Assembly (NCBI GenBank): GCA_009801085.1 | Contig: VNWV01000012.1 | Location: 372,001-436,000 of the forward strand | DNA from: Lasiodiplodia sp. COLG20 | Lineage: Eukaryota > Ascomycota > Dothideomycetes > Botryosphaeriales > Botryosphaeriaceae | Reading direction: 5' to 3' | Length of the DNA: 64,000 nucleotides | Shown here: one piece after another, positions 1-9,366 of the stretch | How the letters are laid out: the number at the start of each line of letters is the position of its first letter | Numbering within the stretch: the stretch's first letter is position 1 | Translations under genes and position numbers: made by a program | Notes under the pieces: generated by a model | What the model was told of the DNA's origin: nothing | Seen by the model: the letters and a program-made list of their open reading frames with translations, nothing else | The model's database searches: none

Positions 1-751
1 CGAAGGCTCTAAAGTCACTTGGGCCGGCGCCGCTGGAGCCACTATTTATCGCGTCAGCATGCTCTCATTGGCAATTTGCCCTCTCAGGTGTCCTACCTAG
101 GCTTGTACTTAACCAGCTCATCCCTCAGTTCCGGGATGGACTTCAGGGTCTGCAACGTCGAGTTCATGTAGCAAGTGTTTCCAAGGTTCTGGAGACCGGC
201 AGGTATCGCACCGGCGGACTGCGCGGCTTCGGCCTCGGTCATGTCCTCGAGGAAGCGAATCTTCTCCTTGGGACGCTCAATCTGCCCCTTGGCATCTCCG
301 GAAGGTGTACCCATCATCATGAAGGTGTGACCGGGCTTGACGTTGAGCTTCGAGAGGTCGGTGTCATCCTTGAGCTGGCCACCCTTGACCAGGATCTTCT
401 GACGTTCGGGCTCGACGCCGGTGAGGGAGAACAGCTGGAACTTGAAGGTCTCGCCGGTGCTTGAGGGGTCGAGTTCGACGTCGTACTTCTTTCCCTGGTG
501 CTTGACAACCACTGTGGCGCAAGTCAGTCAGCGATGTCTGTATTAGCAATCAAGACGCGTGGTCGCAAGAGCTAAGGTGGCGCTTCTGCTGAGTTCGAGC
601 ATCGGGGCAAAGTGCCCGACATGCAAATGCCCTCACGATCCGCGCCACCTGTATGGATGAATGCTGTGGTATTCGACGGGGGTAATGGGTTACGATACGC
701 TGATGATGATGAGGAATGGGAGCGGGGCAGCGTACCTTGAATGGGCTCCAT
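1..751 (-). CDS. UBP6: Ubiquitin carboxyl-terminal hydrolase Ubp6/USP14, 5' part (runs off the left edge)
   Basis: Proteasome-associated deubiquitinase that trims ubiquitin from substrates at the 26S lid/base. Exons on the minus strand: 751-736, 511-97 and 41 to beyond position 1. Exon 1 codes only MEPIQ plus one base (donor GTACGC); the reading then continues VVVKHQGKKYDVELD, which starts the N-terminal ubiquitin-like domain (about residues 5-78). The USP Cys box GLQNLGNTCYMNSTLQ follows, with the catalytic Cys near residue 119, close to its place in yeast Ubp6. The second intron (96-42) joins to a frame reading SGSSGAGPSDFRAF. The His box lies outside the window. The ATG at 751 was chosen because it splices in phase into the UBL domain. 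Divergent from ARC19. Confidence 0.93.
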
Positions 752-1124
752 TTTGGCGGTTGGATGATGGAAACAAAGGTGGTGGGTAGGGTCGCGGAGA
801 TTCGCCCCGGGGGGAGGTTGGCAGCTGGGGAGGGCAGAACGAGCGGCGAACGCAGCGGATGGAATGTCCTGGATAGAGTTGCCCGGCGATTAGCTCACCG
901 CGCCAAGCCAAGCTGTGAGCTGCGTATGTAATTGCCTGCCTGGGGCATCCGGGACTTCTTCGGAGACACAGCCAGGCCCGCACCTGCCGCGCATCACCGC
1001 CCAAGGGCCCCCGCCTCACCACATCATACCCCCAGGTCTAGGGAGCTCCTCCGTACCGCCAGCCCAAGCTCCCCCAACATTCCGCACCTATCCTGGTCCC
1101 GCCCGTCGGTTGCGCCCCGTCAAA
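752..1124. other. Divergent intergenic region UBP6/ARC19
   Basis: This 373-bp spacer between two divergent start codons must hold both promoters. I see no clear TATA box, repeat or further gene in it. Confidence 0.6.
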
Positions 1125-1885
1125 ATGGTAAACCTACCTTCCGCATCCTCCGAAACCATGGCCGCAGCTCGCTGATGCCTCGCGGTAGTCGCAATCTCTC
1201 CGGCCGTACCTCCAATGCGTCCGCTCCTCCCTCACGGCGGCGCTTTCGCTCTCCAACTTCGCCTCGCAGGCGTCGGAACGCCACAACGTCCCTGAGATCG
1301 AGGCGCAGACGTCACCCGAAGTCCTTCTGAACCCTTTGACCGTTTCCCGCAATGAGAACGAGCGCGTCTTCATCGAGCCGAGTATCAACTCGATTAGAAT
1401 CAGCATCAAGATCAAGCAGGCGGATGAGATTGAGCATATCCTGGTCCACAAGTTCACGAGGTTCCTGACCCAGAGAGCCGAGTCGTTCTTCATCCTGCGG
1501 AGGAAGCCCATCAAGGTGCGCACGTTGCCCCTGGTTGCGCTCAGGGCGGTGGAGCTGACGTCTCTTAGGGATACGACATTTCCTTCCTGATCACGAACTT
1601 CCACACCGAGGAGATGTTGAAGCACAAGCTGGTCGACTTCATTATTCAATTCATGGAGGAAGTGGACAAGGAGATTTCGGAGATGAAGCTCTTCGTAAGT
1701 GGCCCCGGACAGTGCAGCCCAAGCCGATTTTCGGGCAGCTATCGGTCAATCGACGAACATGAATTAATATCCGGGACAGTTGAACGCTAGAGCGCGTTTC
1801 GTTGCCGAGTCATTCTTGACTCCTGTATGTATTCGCTTGTTTATCCGCCAAGGAGCTGCACTGATGAGGTCTACAGTTCGATTGA
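1125..1885 (+). CDS. ARC19: Arp2/3 complex 20 kDa subunit (ARPC4/Arc19)
   Basis: Core scaffold subunit of the Arp2/3 actin-nucleating complex, acting at cortical actin patches. Five exons: 1125-1127, 1189-1515, 1569-1694, 1780-1824 and 1877-1885, giving 169 aa, the usual family length. The first exon is only the ATG, followed directly by donor GTAAAC; exon 2 opens with SQSLRPYLQ as in other fungal ARPC4 proteins. Highly conserved blocks are seen: [52 protein letters not shown] and the C-terminal [11 protein letters not shown]. The last exon has two codons plus the stop. All introns are short GT-AG. Identification rests on nearly uninterrupted family similarity. Confidence 0.95.
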
Positions 1886-2291
1886 AGCGCGGGATGATAA
1901 TGCGAAGAGGTGTAACTACAATGTTAGCGTGGATCAATTCAAAAGCCCACCGAGGTTGCAGGGCGTTATGGGCAGAAAGCAGGCTCAACTGTCGAGCCTA
2001 TCGACAACTTCAGCGGATCCACTGCAGCATGTCCGTTGATGTGATGTTACATGAAGAAAAGAGAATATTGGCTATAGAATCGAGCGAACACATGCATTCA
2101 CACAGCCGGTACAACCCGCCTCTTGGACTTTGTGCTGAAACATCATCTTGATTGTCACTATAATCATATGCCTCATTAAAGGGACTCAACGCGTCCCAAA
2201 AACATATTCTTCTAGGATTTAACCGGCCAACATTTCAAAGTTGGAAAGAAATCAAAGCGTCTCATCAGGTCTATTCCTCCCGATCAACATC
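1886..2291. other. Convergent intergenic region ARC19/GH131
   Basis: About 400 bp between two convergent 3' ends. I see no gene, tRNA or clear repeat. Confidence 0.6.
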
Positions 2292-3323
2292 TTACAGAGA
2301 GATGCAACCGTTGGCGCTGTCCTCAACGAAGATGCCGCCATAAATCTGGCCCTCCTTGAAGTTGCTCTCCTGGAAACCACTGTTGACGACGTCATCAGTG
2401 CCAGTCGGCTTCTTGAGAATACCAATCTGGAACTGGCCGGCGCCGGAGTTATCGTTGGTGAAGGGACCACCCGCCTTCTCGAGCGGCTCCTCGTTCTTCG
2501 AAGTGTAGATGGTGAGGGTGCTGATTTTCAATGTTAGTGTATTATTACGTAACGACGGTCGAATGACCTGGGGTGTCTCTTACTTGGCGGTGTAGTCCAG
2601 GGTCAGGGCGAAGTTCTGCCAGTTGGTGAAGTCGATGGGGGTGGACCAAAGGAGGTTGGAGTCGCGGCCGAGGAGCTGCCACGACTCCTTGTCGGAGCCG
2701 TTGGTGCCGATGCGGTAGCCAGTGTTGAAGTTGAACTGGTTGGCGCTGTAGTCGGCAGCCTCGTGCCAGACGTTCTAGGGGGGAAACATTCAAGGTCAGC
2801 TGGGGCTCCACGATTTCTCCTTCTCTGAAAAGCTTACCAGGTACTCGTGGCTCAGGTTCAGCGGCTTCTCGAAGTCCTGCTTGACGCTCCAGTGCAGCGT
2901 GACGACGCCGCTATCGGACGTGTCGTTGGAGCTGTCGGCGGCGAACTGTAGGCCGGCGCGGCGGAAGCCGTACTGCTTCTGGAAGATGGAGTCGTCGTCA
3001 ATGGTCACCTCGATGGCCTTGTATTCGGGGGCGGCGTCGAACTTGGACGCCAGGCCCGCGGGCTCCTCGAGGATCTGCGACCAGGTGACGTTGTTGCCCT
3101 TGACGTAGTCCGGGTTGAAGATGCCGTTGGCCGTGTCGAACGAGGCGAGGGTCGCGTTGGCGGGCACGCGGCCGTCCAGCAGGATCGGGCACTGGGCAGT
3201 CGCCGCCGTCGTGTTGATCTGGCGGTGACGCGTGCTGTAGCCCGGCCGGTATCCGGCGGAGCGGTAGGGCGCCGCGAGGGAGGTGGCGGCCAGCGTGGTG
3301 AGGATGACAAGGAGCGAAGACAT
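2292..3323 (-). CDS. Secreted glycoside hydrolase family 131 protein (broad-specificity beta-glucanase)
   Basis: Extracellular plant-cell-wall hydrolase; GH131 enzymes cut beta-1,3-, 1,6- and 1,4-glucans. Exons 3323-2838, 2774-2584 and 2520-2292 give 301 aa. The N-terminus MSSLLVILTTLAATSLAA is a clear signal peptide, which is why I chose this ATG over in-frame upstream starts. GH131 hallmarks follow: CPILLDGRVPANATLASFD, FNPDYVKGNNVTWSQIL, VTIDDDSIF and QYGFRRAGLQF, then LNLSHEYL before intron 1 and SANQFNFNTGYRIG after it. The C-terminus reads GGIFVEDSANGCISL. There is no cellulose-binding module. Several N-glycosylation sequons agree with secretion. A TATA-like sequence lies about 150 nt upstream. 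Confidence 0.9.
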
Positions 3324-3473
3324 TTCGAACTGCTTTGCAAAAGGTATGGTAGGGGTAAAGAGTGAACAAAGCTTCAAGCTTATTTTGTACAAAGAATGGA
3401 AGGCTAGCTGCTTAGCAGTCTGTAGAACGAAAGGACAGAGGTTGCACAGGGTCAAGTGGGTAGGGGAGGCATG

Positions 3474-3479
3474 TTTATA
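3474..3479 (-). promoter_or_regulatory. Candidate TATA box of the GH131 gene
   Basis: TATAAA on the minus strand, about 150 nt upstream of the chosen ATG. Placement is plausible for a regulated secreted-enzyme gene with a modest 5' UTR, but only the motif itself is seen. Confidence 0.35.
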
Positions 3480-4151
3480 TGGTAACGGTCGCCTAGAACT
3501 GGTGCCCGGACGCTACGGACTATTCGGTGAACGACTAACACTGACTCTTGTTCATTGTAGAATGGCATGAGTATGGGCCGGAACGCTTCCGTCCGAACGG
3601 ATGTGAACCGAATTCGAAACGGGACGGTGAGCTTGGGTCATCACGTCAACCTCCCGGCAGTACCAAGGAGGCCGTGATCCGCATTGTTGTTAATCGGGCT
3701 CCACCAATCTGCAGTTGAGATGAGCCCGATTTAACTTTACTGTGGGGTTTCTGGGGATGGTTGTGCGGCGGTTAATAAACAGTACGGTCCGGTCACCGCC
3801 GGCAATTTATCTCTAACCCTGCAAAATACCCTACGGCAATTGCGCAGATGTGCGCCAGGGATGGGTTTTGTTTCACTTGGCTTGCTGTCTGCGAGAAAAA
3901 CTTCAGCTTCCAGATCTGCATGACTCTGCAAGCTGCCAACTTCCTGACTCGACCGTCCAAGCGCTTCTAGAAGTTGCGACACTGGCGGCCTCCCTAATCC
4001 GCTATGAAACCACCATTCGACTCGCAAGCGACGCGCCGGAAGACGCAGGCGAGCCCAAACTGGCCCAGATTAGTTGGCGAGAAGCCCGTCTATTTATTTT
4101 TCTTTTCTATAGCCAGGAGTTTGCGCGCTTACGCCACATACGCACGCCTTT
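3480..4151. other. Intergenic region between GH131 and the acid phosphatase
   Basis: Both flanking genes are on the minus strand, so this region holds the 3' end of the phosphatase and the upstream promoter of GH131. Open frames here lack any recognisable family and look non-coding. Confidence 0.5.
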
Positions 4152-6210
4152 CTACTGGTGCAGAAACGTTATTCTGTCCGGCATATCGTCGCCAAGACCA
4201 CACTTCTCCCTAAAGTCTCCCAGCTCCGCACCCCTATGTCTGACCTTTTCCGCGAACTCCGCAAGCGGACAGCTTCCACCTGGGCCACTATTGCAGCCTG
4301 GCACCGGTACGATTCCGTCGTTGACGTTGATGCGCACGTAAGCCTTCGTCGAAGACTCGCTTCCTGAAAGACATGACAGCCTTTCGAATATGATGCGGCC
4401 ACCCATTGGCGTGATCTGAGAGGTCTTCCAGGCACGGCCATCGGCTCGATGCGTTATCGGCAAATCCTCGTCGTCGTGAAAAATGTCCAATGCAGCGAGC
4501 ATCGGCACAATGTCGCCGTCATGAACGCTGTGAACAAACGTCAGCAAAGTCCGACATCGGGGCACGGACAACATACAAGCTGAAGAAGAGCGGTCCGGCA
4601 GATGGGCCCTCAACAAGCAGATTCGTCGTAGCGTTCAACCATAGCCATCCCATCAGTGCTCCAAATCTATTTCCCGGACCAGCACGGTAAAAGTGAATCA
4701 CATCCCGAGCATATTCAAAGCTCAACCACTCATCCTTAGAGAAGACGTCGCACCAAGCACTGCTTCCACGCACGGTCGTCTCAAACCCGCACATCTCCTG
4801 CATGGAGTAGAGCTCGGTGTCGGTAAACTCAATGTCCGGATTCTGCTTTAGCAACCGCTTTCGAATCTCGCTTAGGTACGTTGCTCGATACTGGGCGAGC
4901 ATGCGCGCGCCGTAATCATGACCATATTCCAGGTCTTCAATGTAGGCGTGGCAGGTGTCACCAGGGGTAAGCGTGTCCGCACCAAGCTCTGACGTTTCCG
5001 GGATGACGTGCAAGGTGGAGTGATTCTCCCAGTCCAGACCGAAGAAGCCAGCAGCGAAGTAGCGGGCCGTGTCAATGACTCGAGGCGAGTCTCCTGCCCA
5101 GAAATTCGGTTTACCGCCTGATGGCAACAGGTGATGGTAGCGAGTACGGAGCCGGACCCCGGTCGTAAAAGCTCCGAGAACTCCAGAGAAAGGGCCGGTG
5201 CTGGTAAGTTGTTCAAAGTCCCGCTCAGGGTCTAAAAGCGGTGAGAACAGAGCTCAGGTATAAAACTGAGTAGACGCACGTACCTGGCGTGAAGTACTCC
5301 CAGTCATTGGCGAATGCCAAATCACCTTTCAAAGTGACGTTAGAGTCTTTGACCCGTTTTAGTAAGTCAATTTGCTCTAGATTTTTGTTAGCTTTCTTAG
5401 AAAATCTGCAGATGAATGAGAATTTACACACTGCTACCGGCCTTCCAAGTTGGGAACCGCTCATGATGCCGTGACATCTTGTAAGAGAATTGGTCAGCGT
5501 TAAGCTTAAATGCACCGTCGATCGGACTAACATGTTCGCCGGGGAAGTGCGGAATCCAACAAAGTCAATACGAGGTCGGTTGGCTTGGTATTGCAACAGA
5601 CAATGAGCAGTTGAAGCATCCATCCAGGCATAATTGCACAGCAACCCGGACAATAACTTCAACCACCTCAGCATTGTTGTAGTACTAGGCCAACTGACCT
5701 CATATTTTTTCTGTTCTCTTAGAGCCCGAAGAAAGTCCACGATTGCCGTCGGAGAATATTGTTGGCTGCCGCACTTCCCCATCGAACACGTTAGAGCGAA
5801 GAATAAATTCGAAAACTTACCATGTGCGCTTGCTCGACCGTGCAACTGTCGGGAAGAACAACGCCATAATCAAGAATTCCATCAACTTTCTCGACCCAAG
5901 GACCGTTGCCTCCAAGGTGGTAAAGGACATTCCAATCCTTGCCGATAGCGCCACCACCCTGGCCTCTGCCTTCGGTGCCCAAGCGCGCACCGTTTAGCGA
6001 GGAGACATGTCGGTCCTTGTTCCACCAGCTCCTCCAGCTCGAAGAATAAGGCGATGATGCATAATAGCCGTGAAGGGTGCCCGCATCATGGCACTGTTGA
6101 GAAAGAAAAGGCAGTTGAAAAGGTGGATTCGCGCCGGTCTGTGCTGCTGCCCAAAGCGCGACAATCAAACCAGCGATTGCGGAGAGCACCAGGGTGAGCG
6201 AGCCGGCCAT
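4152..6210 (-). CDS. Histidine acid phosphatase (phytase-like, HAP family)
   Basis: Phosphomonoesterase of histidine-phosphatase clade 2, probably secreted or vacuolar. Model exons: 6210-5821, 5477-5430, 5395-5284, 5231-4577 and 4527-4152, about 526 aa. The N-terminus has a hydrophobic signal or anchor (residues 6-23). The nucleophile loop reads MSRHHERFPT at the start of exon 2 (family RHGxRxP; here His replaces Gly). The proton-donor motif is VHDGD in exon 5, spanning a splice. Other conserved blocks: LKGDLAFANDWEYFTP, FWAGDSPRVIDTARYFAAGF, SMQEMCGFETTVRGS and SFEYARDVIHFYRAGPG. Intron 1 is 343 nt because of a TIR element. Intron 2 as modelled is only 34 nt; a one-base frameshift is the alternative, so gene integrity needs mRNA evidence. 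Confidence 0.85.
5527..5794. mobile_element. MITE-like element with ~35-bp terminal inverted repeats, inside the phosphatase intron
   Basis: The arms at 5527-5562 and 5794-5759 are inverted copies. Both share CTAAC-TGTTCG, GGGGAAGTGCGG and CCAACAA with about five mismatches in 35. The 268-bp element has no transposase frame. Removing it leaves a 75-nt intron, normal for this genome, with the donor at 5820 and the CTGAC branch plus acceptor at 5478 intact. I could not define a target-site duplication. It could be a non-autonomous DNA transposon or an old palindromic insertion. No second copy was noticed in the window. Confidence 0.6.
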
Positions 6211-7131
6211 TGTCGCGTGATGCGGCCGGAGAGATTTGAAGACGGTTGATGTATGGATCGCGGGCGTTTGCTGGAGTCGGAAGACAGGTGTAACCGTGGA
6301 TGAGCAACGGCGGTTGTGCGACAGGCGCTATGAAGTCATTGACGCACTGAAGGCCTTAACGAGCGGCGCTTTCAGTTCCGCCAAGAAGGAGTGATGGAGT
6401 TGTGTCCAGACAGATGCAAAGTGGAAAGATGGCATGTGACATGGTGAGGATCAGAATCGATCGGGAAGATCACCCGGCACGTGGGCGCAGGGCCCTCGAC
6501 CGCATCCAGGGGCATCGCAGCCGTTGGCTGTCGGAGAGCAGGCCGGCGGCGGACAGGCTTTCAGCCAAGTGTGTCGGGATTCGGCAAGCCTGCGGCAGTG
6601 GGTTCTTCGGCGGAGCGATCGCCATGGACCCGGGGAATGGCCGCACCCCGGTTGATCGCGCCCAACACGTGTCGTGCACTACATACACAGCCGCACATGC
6701 TGCATTTCAAACCCACTCCATCGGAAAGCAAGGCCAGTCCGGGCGGAAACAGAGAGCGTCGCTACGACTGGTGACGTAGCTCGCAATGCCGTGTAGCAGA
6801 AGAAGAGGGGCCGTCGTGAAGCCCTTCGCAACGCAGAGCAGCTAATATAAAGTCAGCAGAGAGTGCAAAGCTCCAGTCCGGGCGCAGCTCCTTCGTGGGT
6901 CTTGGCGACTTTTAGGTGAACCATCTCATCCTTTGGGGCATCTCTACAAAGTACAACAACCTCACCAATCCGAATCGTATTCGGACCGGTCCGAGTATGA
7001 GCGTTTGCAACATCTCTTGGCCTAAACCATTCCGGGCATTAGGCGGACTTTGTGCTAAATTCCGGGGCCTTATACTTTAAAGCCTGCTCGCCATCCCGCA
7101 AGCTTCTTCCCTACGCTCCCGACCGTTGAAA
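6211..7131. other. Divergent intergenic region, phosphatase / Zn2Cys6 regulator
   Basis: About 920 bp between divergent starts. It is GC-rich near 6480-6660. A TATA-like AATATAAAG lies near 6843-6851 and a weak TTATACTTTAAA near 7071. Open frames here have no family features and are not supported as genes. Confidence 0.5.
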
Positions 7132-9366
7132 ATGGAAAGTCAACAACAGCAGCCCAAAAAGCGACGTGTTGTCACCGCCTGTGCCGAATGCCATCGTCGC
7201 AAACAAAAGGTGCGGTAATACCGCCTGGCGTGATCCCTTTCTGACTCGCCTCCAGTGCGACCGCAAGAAGCCGTGCAATGTTTGCTTAGCGCGCGAGGTT
7301 CCAGACAAGTGCTTTTATGGAGAGGTCGCGTATGTCGTCTTTTTGTGAAGCTCCCGTTTAGTGACCTCTCCGCTGATTACGACAAATAGCCAGGATGCGG
7401 GCGCCCCGCTCCCAAGAAGCACCGGAAATCAAGACAAGCAAGGCTACTCCGCTCTGGAGGGGGCGACAGCTTTCGGCGACTTAAAGAAGGTAAAAGCCAA
7501 CACTCGGCATCAGCAGCTTTTTTTTCTCTAACAGGCACAGATCTTGGAAGGGGACAACTTTTTCCGCGTGGCTACATCGAACAACAATCGGACACAGTAT
7601 GCTGATGAGGCTGAGACCAAATATCTTGCATTCATCAAAAATTTGCCCACCAAGACCATCGTCGAAGAGCTCACCGAAGTGTATTTCGTTGAGAGCAATT
7701 GGTCCTATCCTATTGCCGAACGCCCGTTCTTCAACGAGCTATTCACTAGTTGGTTCGCGCTGAATTCTACGACCACCCGATACACCGGCCCAAAGGGCGT
7801 GTCTCGCGATATCCAGTATTTCGGGGCTCTTTTGTTCCAAGTCTGCGCAATGGCTCTGCAGCTAATCCCACCAAATGCGCCCTGCCTCAAAGAGCTCTCT
7901 GTATCGAACGCGACAGAATGTGACCGGCTTTCTCAGAAATTCAGCGATATCGCTATGGAGATTATGAATCTTCTAGGACGTCATGATCCCACTCTGAGTG
8001 CAGTCCAGACGGACTTTCTCAGAGCTGTGTGGCTGAAAAACTCCTCGCGTGGAACCGAAGCATGGCATGCTCTGAATGACGCAATCATGTAAGAATAACG
8101 CCCTGCATTAGCAAAGTAAATCACTGACATAGTGTTAGACAAGCTCAAGAAATCGGACTGCATCGCCAGGCCGAAATTCAACAATCCACATGTCTGGAAG
8201 AAACCCTGAAACAACTCTGGTACGACGAGCACAAGAGACGGATCTGGATCATCCTATTCTCTTGGAACAGGTGAGTGTGCGAAAGAAATACGGCAGAGAT
8301 GTGATCTGATTGGTGCAGTTTTATGGCTTGGGTTTTGGGTCGCCCGCGGCAGATCAACATCAGCGACTGCGACATCAGAACCCCGATGGATTGCAACATT
8401 CCCAATGACCCGTCAAGCAAAGTCCCACTGGCGACCCCACCGTCTGGCGACGACGATATGCCATCTCTTTTCTCCAGCACTATTGTCCAGTATGAACTCT
8501 CAAAGAAAGTCCACGAGATGCGAGAAATGCTGGCAGACAAGCCCTATACGAGGGACTACGGCATCGTTTGGAACTTTCACAAACAGATCCTGTCAATAAT
8601 GGCCAGTGCTCCACCTCTCGTCAGACCGGAAAACCCAGACACATCCTTCGACCAGAAGTACCCGGTTCTCCCCACAAAAAGGTGGCAGATCATTAGCGTG
8701 GCGCACAACATGATCATGGTTCTCCATCGATCCCATATGGCAATTCATGTTGAAAGTCGACGAGCTGCCGTGCAAGCAGCACTCACTGTCCTGAGCTCGC
8801 AGGAGCGCTACTTTGCTATAAGCAAACCTCATCACTACAAGCTGTTTGGACTCACTTTCTACACGATTGACTCCTGTATCATGCTTTCGGCGATCATAGT
8901 CATGTATCCTCCTGCGGATGATGAGGTAAAGAAGCGGATAAACGAAGCATTGCAAAAAGCCCTCAGTAGGCTCAACATCATGGCTAAGAGCAATCCTACA
9001 GCGAATTCAGGACTACAAGTAGTTCGCACTTGCTACGAGAAAGTCAAAGAGATCCTGAAAATCGGCGGAACAAAGTCTACCGGATCGGGTGATTCAGGCG
9101 AATCATGGTGGTCCGGTGATACGCTTGCCGAGTCTTCCTCGCCCGAGCTTACGAGAAACTTCACGGATGGAACTGTGCCAGAATTTGCACCTGGACTGGA
9201 CGATACTCTGGCGCCTCTGGATGAGAACCTCCCATCTATTGCCTTTTGGGACAATGCCAACACGTTCGACTCAACTTACTGGCTCAACAACATGAATCAA
9301 ATCCCGGATCTTGCGCCAGATCACGACCCTGATAATACGAGTACTTGGGACTCACTGCTGCTTTAG
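7132..9366 (+). CDS. Zn2Cys6 transcription factor with fungal-specific regulatory domain
   Basis: Nuclear DNA-binding regulator; target unknown. Exons 7132-7209, 7256-7324, 7394-7489, 7535-8088, 8139-8270 and 8319-9366 give 658 aa. The zinc cluster is split by intron 1: CAECHRRKQK then CDRKKPCNVC and a last Cys, with the spacing C-x2-C-x6-C-x5-C-x2-C-x8-C at residues about 17-45. Basic residues KKRR precede it. The middle-homology region includes LWYDEHKRRIWIILFSWN joined across an intron to SFMAWVLGRPRQINISDCD, typical of the Fungal_trans domain. The C-terminus is acidic and Ser/Asp-rich, possibly an activation region. Exon 3 uses the second of two nearby acceptors because only that keeps the frame. 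It faces away from the phosphatase, but regulation of it is unproven. Confidence 0.9.
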
